Below are positions 34,051 through 44,766 of a stretch of 64,000 nucleotides of DNA, in pieces. The notes below the pieces were generated by a model. The model was not told where the DNA came from and ran no database searches. It saw nothing but the letters and a program-made list of their open reading frames with translations. The DNA is from Xiphydria camelus (taxonomy: Eukaryota > Arthropoda > Insecta > Hymenoptera > Xiphydriidae), in the NCBI GenBank assembly GCA_963678675.1, contig OY783194.1, forward strand, positions 11,500,607 through 11,564,606, in the 5' to 3' direction. The translations under genes and the position numbers were made by a program. The stretch's first letter is position 1. Each line of letters begins with the position of its first letter.

Positions 34051-35590
34051 TATAACTGAAAAAAAAATGTTTTTCTTTATTAAAAGTGCATCTGGCGACC
34101 TTTTTGCAATAAATTCTGCGTCTTTCAGTTATAGAAATGAAAATTAAAGGTTTTAGGCTATACAACTTATTATAAATAAACGTTAATAATATTAAATCAA
34201 AATCATTATTTTTAACGATCTATGGGTTTATGATAAATGCTCTGTATAAGGGCGAGGGCGAGCCAGACTCACAAAATTGAAAAAAAGGATAAAAAACACA
34301 TGGATGTTGAAAATGCTCCTTATTTTCTACCACTTTTAATGCTTAATAAAATTCAAAAAATAACCAAATAACACAATTTTTTCCCCAAATATTCTCTGAT
34401 ATTCCTACTATCAAATAACACCAAAACTTCACAGTGGGTCATTCTCACGAAAAGCAGACTATTTCAGTTCTAATTTTTAAAAAAATTTCATGGAAAAATG
34501 TTAGATTTTCCTTTTTTAAATCCATAAAATTAAGCTTTCATCATACAACTACATTTCCGAGATGGTAGATAATATTTAAGCACAAATTAACAAAAAAATT
34601 AAAATTGGGTTTCACGGAGGTGAGACACTGACCAAATTATTCACTTTTGTTCGTGGAATTATCTTTTTATTTGCTTTTTTTAGTCATTGAACTCGTGCTT
34701 TATATTTTCTTGCTCGTCTTTCTGCTTTACGTAATTTCTTTTCAAGATACTTAATTTGTAAATTTAGTTTGGCTCTATTCTTTCTTCTAATCTTTTTGCC
34801 GCATGCTACTCTACTTCTAGAGTACTATTAGGAGTATCATTAAGATTAAGTGCTTCGATCTGCACTGGAGAGAGTTTGGTCAGTTAAATATTTTTGAACA
34901 GAAGTATTCACAGAGGTGAGAAATTTTGATAATTTCCATTACACAGTAAAGCATTTTGAGGTTATCAAAAGTACGCGTGGTGTTAAAGAAACTTGTAGAT
35001 GTGTGCTACTTATCTCCATGTCAACAAGCAAATTAAATAAATAATGTCTTCTTATAATGTACTAACGCAGGTGAGAAATGATGTTGAACAAATATCTTTT
35101 CTTACATGTTTTATGAAATTATCACAAACCACTTCAAGATTTACCAATGATTTTAACATTACAGAATCGTCAATACATTTAAATTGATATCTTCGCACCT
35201 CCTGAATAGATGGAGCAGTATTTACGAGATTTATAGTATTTTAACAAGAAAGTAACGGAGGTGAGATTGTTTTGGCGGACAAGACGAGTTAATAAAATTC
35301 TTTAATTTTCATGAAGATTGAAAAAAAAATTAGCCACAGTTACCTTAGTACAAACTCTGATAGTTTTCGAGCTATTCGCCAATGAAAGAATGAAGATAAT
35401 AACTCTTATATTCATTTTTTCAGTTTGAATTCTTGCTCTAATCTGTATTTTCCTATTTAATATGGTAAGGATTGTCTAAAAACGAAGTAGAGATTAATAA
35501 CATCATTTTAACACATTGAAAACGGGTGATAACATTATCACATTTTTGCGAATAGCTCGAAAATTATCAGGCTCGGACAAGGTATTGAGA
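34051..35590. other. AT-rich, no gene seen; four scattered AGGTGAGA motifs
   Basis: No coding frame or long repeat. The motif ACGGAGGTGAG or a close variant occurs near 34614, 34908, 35068 and 35258. If the adjacent LTR is real, this stretch is where its internal region should lie, but no gag or pol remains are visible. Confidence 0.5.
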
Positions 35591-35592
35591 TA

Positions 35593-35610
35593 ATGAAATG
35601 TTGGGCGCCA
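35593..35610 (-). other. Putative primer-binding site
   Basis: TGGCGCCCAACATTTCAT on the minus strand, two bases inside the candidate LTR end. The TGGCGCC start is characteristic of sites pairing with a tRNA 3' end that terminates in CCA. Confidence 0.45.
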
Positions 35611-35770
35611 GGTGTTCCGAAACACCAAAGAAAGTCGAAATCGATAACAGATCTCGTGAACCGGAAACGGAACTCCGCTAGCTCAGCCCCGTATCGGTAA
35701 AGGAGAGGGGCGGGGTCGTAAGACAAAGAAACGAATTTGAGGCGATTCATAACAAGAAAATAACACTTAG

Positions 35771-35777
35771 CTTTATT
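35771..35777 (-). terminator. Candidate LTR polyadenylation signal
   Basis: AATAAAG on the minus strand inside the candidate LTR, followed by AT-rich sequence. Confidence 0.4.
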
Positions 35778-35983
35778 GGAAATCTTCTTATACACTACTG
35801 GCTACTCTAAGAGTCTAACGGCTACGGCAAGGTCGGGTTTCAATAACAGTTCTTATCGCGAAACTATCGGAGTCGTCAACACGACTCGGCCGACGAGAGT
35901 CCTGAAGGGCGAACGGTCGGTATTGAAAATAGACGCGAAACTAACAAGCAGGATAACCGACAATAATTCGCGAAGGAGAGAGG

Positions 35984-36727
35984 AACGATAGCCGCGAAAA
36001 TTCGCGAGAGATTAGGAACGTTTGCCGGAGAAATTCGTGAAAGGGATAGGAACGATAGCCGCGAGAAATTCGCTAGAGAATAGGAACGTTAGCCGGAGAA
36101 ATTCGTGAGAGGGATAGGAACGATAGCCGCGAAAAATTCGCGAGGGAATAGGAACGTTAGCCGGAGAAATTCACGGGAGAGATAGGAACGATAGCCGCGA
36201 CAAATTCGCGAGGGAGGAGGAACGTTAGCCGGAGAAATTCGTGAAAGGGATAGGAACGATAGCCGCGAGAAATTCGCTAGAGAATAGGAACGTTAGCCGG
36301 AGAAATTCGTGAGAGGGATAGGAACGATAGCCGCGAAAAATTCGCGAGGGAATAGGAACGTTAGCCGGAGAAATTCACGGGAGAGATAGGAACGATAGCC
36401 GCGACAAATTCGCGAGGGAGGAGGAACGTTAGCCGGAGAAATTCGTGAAAGGGGTAGGAACGATAGCCGCGAGAAATTCGCTAGGGAATAGGAACGTTAG
36501 CCAGAGAAATTCGCGGGAGAGGTAGGAACGGCAACCGCGACAAATTCGCGAGGGAAGAGGAACGTTAGCCGGAGAAATTCGCGGGAGAGGTAGGAACGAT
36601 AGCCGCGACAAATTCGCGAGGGAGGAGGAACGTTAGCCGGAGAAATTCGTGGGAGATATAGGAACGATAGCTGCGAAAAATTCGCGAGGGAATGGGAACG
36701 TTAGCCGGAGAAATTTGCGAGAGAGAG
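35984..36727. repeat. Minisatellite, 68-bp unit in 34-bp halves, about 11 units
   Basis: GGAACGATAGCCG starts at 35984, 36049, 36117, 36185, 36253, 36321, 36389, 36457, 36525 (variant), 36593 and 36661: exactly 68 bp apart after the first. A second half-unit, GGAACGTTAGCCGGAGAAAT, lies midway. A three-unit block (204 bp) at about 36038-36241 is repeated without visible change at 36242-36445, a higher-order duplication. Confidence 0.95.
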
Positions 36728-37509
36728 AGTCAACCGCCCTGAGCGGAGAACAGAGAGTCGAGTGCACGAGCTATTTTATGCTATATTGCCGCACTAAGGG
36801 CACTCTTTTCTATTAATCGATAACGCGCTCGATAGCGCACGGAACGAAACGAAAACGGTATTACCGCACTACCGACGCGCACTATCCTGCCGACGATGAC
36901 GCGGGCTAAACTCGTCTCAGGAAATTCGGTCGCCTCGTGCTACCGAATTTCCCGAGCATCCCCAGATACTACAACCGCGAACTAAATCGCTAAACGATAA
37001 ATGTGATCGCTATTAACGCGCGACACAAGATACTACGAAAAGAAAACTCTAAGAACGCCACGGGTCCGTCACCCGCACTCACGGAACGAAACGATAGGCC
37101 CGTCGAGGGCAAGGGAAATCTAAATCTCTAGTACAATCTCGGCCACGTGTCGCGAACAAAGGAGCCGGCTTACCGGAACGGAGGATCTGCTGCTGCTGTG
37201 GCGATGAGGCACGTGGGGTCGCTTCGCTGGTCCGCACGAGATAGGAAGAGTCCAGTGATCGCTGCGGCTCGCTAGGCGGCGAGGGCCTGTCCCCACTCCT
37301 AGTAGACCCTTTCCGCGATTTTAATTGGTGATCGATGTCCTTCATCGATTTGCATGCGCGACGCTCTGGTTTCCGCTGCGCGCCCGCTCCGTCGATCGTC
37401 AATCGAAGGAAACTAGTTCCTTCCTGGTTGGCGCGGATGCGCGCGCAGCTCGCTGGATTCAATCGTGACTCCGGAACTGTCCCCTCACGGATGACGGCTT
37501 ATGAATCCC

Positions 37510-37620
37510 TCCGGAACATTCCCCTGCGGGATCACGCGGAGGATCCCGATACGAGGCTAGCTTCTGGAGATTCCTCCGGAACATTCCCCTGTGGGATCAC
37601 ACGGAGAATCTCAAGGTGAA
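37510..37620. repeat. Two direct ~60-bp repeats in the GC-rich LTR candidate
   Basis: CTCCGGAACATTCCCCTGCG near 37510 and CTCCGGAACATTCCCCTGTG near 37573, each followed by GGATCACRCGGAG. Confidence 0.8.
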
Positions 37621-38093
37621 GCCTAGCCTCCAAGCGGACCATCCGTGCCGAAGAAGCGGGATGCCAGTCTAAACAGGGTACGTTCCTCGCCGGGTACGCT
37701 GCTCGGTTGCAAGTCCCAGTCCTCTGCGCCTGGCAGGGAAGTCGTGTGCATTTCGCCGCACGGCATCTGGCGCTCGTTGCAGCCCCTTGGTCCTCCAGCG
37801 CTCCAGTAGGCGCATTCTGTACGGTCTCTCATTCCGGGCGTTCGGCGGCGAAGGAACGATTACGAACGCCGGCGGGCGCTTACACAATTCTGTAACAGGC
37901 CTCGAACGCAGACGATCGTTGCACATGAGCTCGACCGCCTGAACGCTCGAGATCGCTCGGCAGCCGAAGATAGCCGAGAAAGTAGGGGTGACCAAGGAGA
38001 GTCTAAATAAGAAGTTTTTGCCCCCCGTTCCCATTATTTTCCATGTCAACGAGGGGCCAACGTCATGTATCAACCCTCCCCGGTCCCACTACA

Positions 38094-39171
38094 CTTTCAT
38101 GGAGGCTAGCCAAGTGTTTTCCACGCTCTCCTCTTAACACTAGGTTTACGGAAACGCGTCAATTTGACGCGTGACTTATTCAGAGTGCCATTCAATTTCG
38201 ATTATCTAGTAACCTATGAGGTTTAGACTAAATTGGTGCAATACCTTTTCGTAGATTAGATTTCGCTGTGCAAGATAGGTATAGTAGTATAGACTAAACT
38301 TTAAACGTTATATTTAAACGTAAACGCAAGCGTAAATGTAAACGCCGTATTGAAGTACTGACGGCTTGTATTGAAGAATGACTTAAAATTCCATCGATAC
38401 CAATTTTATGGAGGGGATACTGTCAGTAATATTGAAGGTCTATACAAAAAACTGCTGCGGGGCCGACACAACATTATAAATCTTTATCGGAATAATATTT
38501 CGTGTTCGTGTTCTCCGCGACCTGTGCTCCAATTTCGGGAGCCTCACGGCGGGACACTGGTCGCGGCCGTTGTCTCGGAAAGCGCAAGGTGCCCCTCGAC
38601 CCTATTCTCTCATTTCGGGAGCCTCGCGGGAGGGCACGGACACCCTCTTTCCCTTTTATTTGCCATCCTCGGACAAGTGTCCACCGGTCATACGCACGTG
38701 CACTTGTTCGGGAACGCCGCCAACCGGACGGCGCCGGATCTGCTTGCTTTCCCGGGGACCTCACGCTCCAGTTCCCGGGTTTTCTCAGAATTTTCTTTTC
38801 CCACCGTGGAGAGGAAAAAACCGCTCTTTTCTGCTGAAGAGTACCCCTCCCTCGCTTTCAAAATCAGTCGTTTCAACATCTTCAGCGTGTTAAGATCGAT
38901 TTAGTAGTTCGTGCATAAATAAGTAATTTACGATTCATTAATCACACAGCCGCGTCACGTATAGTGTCATTCCCCGCTTACTCGCCTGTGTTGTGATAGT
39001 TTGCTATGTGCGAAATGGAGTAAGTAGAAATAAACAAATATTATATAACGCAATGAAGAGCATAAAATATGTCAGTCGTAACCTTTCTATGGCTCGTTGC
39101 AAACTTGTCACCATTAGGACTGTTGCTGTATTGAATCGTCGAAGATTTAGTGAATTAAAGTTTTAAATTAT
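38094..39171. other. Repeat remnants, no gene
   Basis: At 38132-38180 TTAACACTAGG is followed by the palindrome ACGCGTCAATTTGACGCGT, a piggyBac-MITE-like end; a related TTAACACTAGAACTACCGC end lies near 50985. At 38500-38700 GC-rich sequence with two copies of TTTCGGGAGCCTC is homologous, inverted, to 48085-48210 inside another TTAA element. No coding evidence despite long chance frames. Confidence 0.6.
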
Positions 39172-39231
39172 TACAGAAATAACAAGAAAAAATGCAGAGC
39201 GCCGCCACGAAACGCAAAACAATACGCGTAC

Positions 39232-41941
39232 ATGGTGGACTTTATGGTACATAATAAACACATCGCTCTTCATAAATTCGGTGCCTCATTTCACGATAAG
39301 GAGGACATTAACAAGGGGTGGAATACATTTGTCGACGAGCTAAATAAACGGGGGCCAGTGAAAACTAGGGACTCATGGGGAAAAGTAGGTAAGTACATTA
39401 GCGACTTTTTTTTCTTTCTACTCACTTTGTGAATGTGCAATACTAGCACACTCTTAATATCTATTTTAGACATGGAAAGACAGTAAAACAAACGCAAGCA
39501 GAAGATTTAGAAATCTCCGACGTCAGAGAGCCCAAACCGGTAATAAACCACTGACGGATGACATTATTCAGGGGCTTAATGACGCTGAGAGGAAAATAAT
39601 ATCAATTCTCGGTCCTGAGTACAATCTAGGGACAGATATTTCTGAGCCTTTGCCAGAAAATGATGTAGGTATTGCTTTATAAAATGTTAATCTGATTATA
39701 TTTATTTGTTGTATTCATTTGATTTGTCAGTTGTATTCAGATGAAGTAGATTTATAATTGATCTATTTGTTTTTAGGACTCTCTAAGATGCCTGATGAGC
39801 GGTGAGAAAATGGAGGAGGAAAACACTTTGGAGAATGCAGGTTTGTGTCTTTGTGCCTTATTTATATGACTGTATTTAAAATAAATAAGTAGGGGAGAGG
39901 CTTGCAGGTTGCCACCCGTTAACTTTTTTGATCATAGCTCGTGATAAAATCAACGTATTGTTTATATATGATATACGTTGGAAAGAGAAAGTTCAGAGCT
40001 ACTATTTTAAGCTAGATATCATGTGAATTCCTGAGAAATCAAAATTATGCAGCGAATTTTCGAGAGTATTGAAAATTGACTCCTTGAAATTTTGGCTTGC
40101 AGGTTGCCACCCTTATAAAAAATGCTGAAAATGTAGAAAAACTCGAGTAAAAGCACCTGATTCATTGAACTAATGAAAATATATTTGATTTTATTTGTCG
40201 TACGTGGCTGTGAACATAAAAAAATAATTGGAAATTGCCATGAAAAATCAAATTTGCAAAATGGTATAGAATCATTCCAAATCGTCATCGGAATCACAAT
40301 TTGGGCAAGTATAAACACTGATTGTGAAACGCATATTGGCACATTTCGCGTGAATAGCTGTTTCGCATTCGTGGCACCTAATAGAGTTATTTCTATTGAG
40401 TCTTTCAGGCATTTTCTTCAAACAAATCATACAATCATCACCGCTTTCATTACTTGATGACAATGTCTTTTTTTTCGTTCGTTTTACTGGCGTTCGTTTT
40501 GGTGCTTCAAAATCCTTAATGCCGTGCTCAGATTTTCTTCGTCTGCGCGCTGCCATGCTAAAAATGTATCTAACATACGAAAAATTAACGAAAATATCAC
40601 TGAAATGCAACTATTATGGCGGACATACGAAATTACTTGTGTATTTGTGTGTATGTGTGTGCGTATTCGTGTTTCTGAAAAAATGTCCCTCCATCCCTAA
40701 TAAGAACCGTTCCTACGCCCCTGAGTAAACATTATTTATTCATGAAAAATGGCAATTGAGTGTAAACAAGCGAAAAATAGAGGGGTGGCAACCTGCAAGC
40801 CAACAAAGGTGGCAACTTGCATTCTGACGGGATTTTAGAAAACATTAAAAAAATATTGTTAATATTCATAATATGCTTGAATTCTACTTGGATTATGCGA
40901 ATAGGTTAGAAAAATGACACATCACGAATATTTACCTTGAGTTTTTGATGGAAATGTTCAATTCACAAGCACAGGGAAAACACACAATTTTAATAATTTG
41001 AATTCTTTCTGAACGATATATTATAATCTCTCAGAAAAGACAGTGTTTTTGTGTTTATTCGTTTCAGAAGTGGAACGAAAGTAACAACTACTCTTGTAAC
41101 GTCGATGTCAGTCACAATTGAGGTTATGATACGGTTGGAATATCAAAATATAGCAGGGGTGGCAACCTGCAAGCAGTGGCAACCTACAAGCCTCTCCCCT
41201 ACAATTATTATTATGAAGCACCAGACTATGATGACACATCTTTGCAAATGATACACATTAGATATGCCTATATTTCTTAAAGGAGAAGAATTACTCGCAA
41301 TGGGTGCACCGGAAAATGTGGAAATAGTAGCAACTAACAATGGGCCATCAGAAACTGCAAATACGATATTTGCACCCACTGCTTCCACATCAACAGCAGA
41401 ATTAAATTCACCGATACCGTTAGCTGGTAAAACGCCACCATCTACTCCAACTGTATCGAAGATTACGAAGAGGAAGTCTACCCCCATGGATAAACCTAAT
41501 GCGAAGGTTTCCAGATTTAGTAAGTTCATAGTCACCAATGTTATAAGTAATGAAAATATTGGTATTGCTTCCTGACACAAACCTTTAATGCATTCTTACT
41601 ATTTATAACAGGAAGCAACCGAGAAAGGCTGGGAGTCCAGTTTGCAGAAGCGCGGAAGGAGTTTAGCTCTCTACAGAAGCTTCATATCGAAGCATTAAAG
41701 GTAAATTCCTTTTGTATTATTTGCACATTCAAAAAGTTTCAATATGTACAGTGGATTATTCTTGTCTCGTTTTTGTCAGGTCAGTGCTGATGCTTTGATG
41801 AAAATGGCCCTCAACGACGAAAAGCGGCTGAATTTGGAGGAAGAAAGACAGAATATTGATAAAGAACAAGTCAAGGTGTTGCAAGCTGTCTGCAGTTTGC
41901 TAGAGAAAGCTACAGAAAAACAGTCTGGTATTAACCTTTAA
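39232..41941 (+). CDS. Myb/SANT-like DNA-binding protein of a PIF/Harbinger transposon, six exons
   Basis: Exons can be traced at 39232-39384, 39470-39664, 39777-39840, 41262-41519, 41612-41700 and 41780-41941, all with GT-AG introns and matching phases. The trihelix-like domain spans exons 1-2: VDFMVHNKHIALHKFGASFH, WNTFVDELNKRGP and DSWGK/TWKDSKTNASRRFR. This follows the Myb/SANT-like partner proteins of Harbinger transposases. The middle is Ser/Thr/Pro-rich. The end is a charged coiled coil (NDEKRLNLEEERQNIDKEQ). The first domain helix may begin upstream (open frame RNAKQYAY before 39232), so the true start could lie in an unseen exon. Intron 3 holds a TA transposon and the stop codon overlaps a TTAA insertion. 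The family's role is to bind element ends and bring the transposase to the nucleus. Confidence 0.78.
39892..41199 (-). mobile_element. TA-target DNA transposon in an intron of the Myb/SANT gene, 1.3 kb
   Basis: Ends GGGGAGAGGCTTGCAGGTTG (39892) and its inverse ending CCTCTCCCC (41199) are flanked by TA at 39890-39891 and 41200-41201. The terminal motif GCAGGTTGCCACC recurs inside at about 40098 and, inverted, at about 40786 and 41157, so subterminal repeats exist at both ends. It carries a zinc-finger frame on the minus strand. TA target and that tail fit a pogo/Tc1-type element with the DDE core lost. Confidence 0.82.
40272..40610 (-). pseudogene. PHD/RING-like zinc-finger tail of a transposase
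   Basis: The N-terminal part is basic (MAARRRRKSEHGI, KRTPVKRTKKK). It is followed by a C4HC3-like finger: CMICLKK, IRCHECETAIHAKC, then VYTCPNCDSDDD at the C-terminus. Such a finger after a basic stretch, ending in acidic residues, closes many pogo/Tigger-type transposases in insects. The DDE catalytic domain is not found elsewhere in the element, so this would be a remnant. It could still be translated as a small zinc-finger protein from Met at about 40554. Confidence 0.55.
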
Positions 41942-42580
41942 CCCTTCGGCGGGCGCGCTATTAACAGTTGCACGAATGGGCGCGTTGCGGCCTTCAAATC
42001 AATATTTCTTTATATTAACATGAATTACTACAATTATCATACGGAATAAGTAAATGCTTCTTAGTTTTTTATTTCATTTATTGAAAAATTCAAATTATGC
42101 CTACATAAGAAAATTAATCCACTTCCATTTGTTCATTGTTACAAGTGAAACATTCGACTGTTATAATGGTTTGCTTTTTACAAATATTCCTGTCGCATTT
42201 TTGATATATTATTTTTGTTCTATTATTTTTATGTTTGATTTTATATTGATGAAAGGGTTAGTTCTGAGGGCCAAGGAGAGGGGATAATTGTGAAACATTG
42301 AGGATAACATTTTTAAATTCATCTGATTCAAGAATGTAGTCTCAGTCTCAATCAGTTTCAAAATCGTCCCTGGTCTCTTCCTCAAAACTCATTTTTACTT
42401 AGTGTTTTTAAAGTAAAATAATAATTCTATAATTTAATGAACTAGAAAGGAGTTATGAGAGATTGATTATTGATAATAATTAGTTAATTAATAATTAATT
42501 ACCTTATTAATTAAAAAGGAAAAGGAAAGGAACGAACCGTTTAAATAGCGGTCCCACAGACCGACAGTTCCGTGTAAAGG
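41942..42580. mobile_element. piggyBac-type MITE, 639 bp, inserted at the stop codon of the Myb/SANT gene
   Basis: TTAA at 41938-41941 and 42581-42584. Left end CCCTTCGGCGGGCGCG; right end, inverted, CCTTTACACGGAACTGTCGG. The left TTAA contains the TAA stop codon of the gene, so the insertion kept the protein intact but replaced its 3' UTR. The ends are only partly alike, so pairing rests on TTAA and the CCYTT start. Confidence 0.65.
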
Positions 42581-42688
42581 TTAAGTAGTAAAAAAAAGTT
42601 ATATTTTTATGTAAAAATATGAAATATAATAATCTCTTTATTCGATTCCTTATTCGTTCTTTATGTACAAATGTTGTACTACCTCCTA

Positions 42689-44115
42689 TCAATCTCCATC
42701 ACGATACTCCCCAAACCGTTCCCGCATAATTTGCTTCTGCACTCTTTCTCCTATGGCTCTAGGCCCTGGAGCCCTCCGCTGGTCCCCTTCCTCCCCATTT
42801 TCGTACTCCAAATTGCGATGATTGCGGGGATTTCTGACTTCCTCTTCCTCATGAAATTGTTCCGGTGTGAGTTGATATCTTAAATGCATGTTATGTAAAA
42901 TACCACAAGCGTGTACAATACGCCCTGCCAAATCTGGTTTGTACAGTAACACCCGTTGGTACGACAGGCACCGCCAAGTCCCTTTAAAAACGCCGAAAAA
43001 TCGTTCCACAACATTCCGTGCTTTACAATGTTGATTAGTGTAATGAAATTGGCGAGTATCTTCGGGGTAGTTGGGTATAGGTGTCATCATCCACGGTTCG
43101 AATGGATACCCTGCATCTCCTGAAAATATAATTAAAGACTGCAGTTACTCTTCCACCCTTCTTTTCATTATTATTACATAATATATTTATTTTACGGATT
43201 AGTTTAGAAAGAAAAAATGGAATACGCTGAAGTACAAATGAAACTATATTTTTTTATGAATGCTTTCATGTAATTCTTCGCAGTACAAAAAAATAAATAA
43301 AAATGAAAGACAAATAATTGCTTTTAAAATGTAATAGCAACTGACATTAAAGAACAATGTGCATTGCTTTATTGCGTATTATGATGATGATGACATAATT
43401 TAGCGTTTGTAATAATCAAAATTTGACATAACTTCGGTCTTACCTATGAGCCAAGTTCTCCGTTCTCCACGCTCTCGTTGTAATATAATTCCATTACCCG
43501 TCTTACAGGGGACTTATTCCAAATGTAGGCATCACTCCGTGCTCCTGGCCACCGGGCGTTAATGTCCAACAATTTTAAATCAGGATCAACAATCTACAAA
43601 AAAATAATGTATTAAAAAATATAACACCTAATTAGTATTTTTTTTAAGTTTATTTCAGTTTATTAATTACTTACTGCTTGCACATTAAGGCAGTGTTTAC
43701 CATGGTGGTTAACATAAGCCTCCTCATCAGCTGTTGGTGCTATAATATGCACACAAGTGCAGTCAATAGCTCCCAAAGCTCCCTCAAATGGTTGAGGTGC
43801 ATTAGCAAATTTCATTTGTGTTTGGTATCTCTCAGCTGGTGTCATAGGGAACTTGATTTCCTCACGCAGGAATACTTGGTTGATAGCGTGAGTCACGCTG
43901 TGAATGCATCTACTTACACTGGGTTGGCTGATAACAATAGTAACATTGTCACCAACACAATTTTGAAAACTGCCAGTGGCATAAAATCTCAAGGCAGTAA
44001 GAACCTGTAACAGAAAATGCATTGTATGTTTGCACCTTGAAATAATTAAAATAAAAATTTTTGTATCGGCAGGGAAACTATAATTGTTTAATTGAGATCT
44101 TAGGTTCGTAATCAT
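42689..44115 (-). CDS. HARBI1-like DDE transposase of a PIF/Harbinger element, three exons traced
   Basis: Exons on the minus strand: 44115-43675, 43593-43444 and 43119-42689, with gtaagt and gtaag donors and cag/tag acceptors. Landmarks: VLTALRFYATGSFQNCVGD, then SQPSVSRCIHSVTHAINQ, the first catalytic Asp in GALGAIDCTCVHI, a second in the WPGARSDAYIW region, and the Glu in KARNVVERFFGVFKGTWRCL. A single-base frame change is needed in the middle exon between SPVRRVMEL and RGERRTWLIG; joined there, the next exon gives DAGYPFEPWMM in frame. The first ~80 residues are not identified. It converges with the Myb/SANT gene, as is usual for Harbinger elements. Probably a recently broken transposase, unless the frameshift is a sequencing error. 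Confidence 0.78.
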
Positions 44116-44356
44116 AGTCGCGTTCTAATTACGTCTTATTTCTCGAAACTTGACTTTCAATATCCTTAGAATACCTACTTAACTTTACGATAAGAATAAA
44201 TTTCCAGAAGTTCTAAACTAAGTGCGTATATTTAATCCTCATATTTGAGTAGATAGGTCTACCGGTTCGCGCGTTTATTTAACTACATACATATATTGTA
44301 TAAAGATGTTTCACTGACTGTCTATTAATCTCCAGTTATTAAATATTTAATCTATA

Positions 44357-44766
44357 TGTATATTACTGATTCAAAAGAAAAGCTTTTTTAATTAATTCTT
44401 TTGGCGGGCACTTAAAACGTTAGTATTTAATGTAACTGAATATGTCGCCGGGTGCACATTCTCACTCAATATTTAGGGGTGTCTCAATCGCTTTTTCTGA
44501 TTTCCATTTGAATAACAGGGTGAAATTGTTGAATCATTGGTTTAGTGTTAATTCCTTCTACGGTAAAAAAATTTCCCCGTAAAAAATTAGAAGAATTGAG
44601 TCTTAGGTGTAATTGAAGGAAAGAAAAAGCAATTGAGACACCCCTAAATATTGAGTGAGAATGTGCACTCGGCGAGATATTCAAAGTTACATTAAATACT
44701 AACGTTTTAAATGCCCGCTAAGAGAATTAATTAAAAAAGCTTTTTTTTGAATCAGTCTAATGTATA
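44357..44766. repeat. Palindromic MITE, ~140-bp arms
   Basis: The left arm (GGCGGGCACTTAAAACGTTA, then CTCACTCAATATTTAGGGG) is mirrored at about 44625-44766. The ~120-bp loop is non-coding. It lies just upstream of the Harbinger transposase. Confidence 0.88.

Larger units (their letters stand above)
35613..38093 (-). mobile_element. Candidate long terminal repeat (LTR), about 2.5 kb, with adjacent primer-binding site
   Basis: On the minus strand the block opens TGTAGTGGGACCGGGGAGGG at 38093 and closes GGAACA at 35613. After a 2-base spacer comes TGGCGCCCAAC, a typical LTR-retrotransposon primer-binding start. An AATAAAG signal on the same strand lies about 160 bp before the end, where an LTR polyadenylation site would be. 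No second LTR and no gag-pol are in the window, so this is a solo or truncated LTR. The GC content is much higher than in the surroundings. Confidence 0.5.

Noticed and set aside
13761..36727. CRISPR array for the regularly spaced 67-68-bp repeats
   Set aside because: The repeats are contiguous without unique spacers, there are no cas genes, and the genome is eukaryotic.
36429..38904. Long Arg/Pro-rich frames in the GC-rich 36.4-38.9 kb region
   Set aside because: GC-rich repeat sequence lacks stops by composition; frames overlap on both strands and have no domain.
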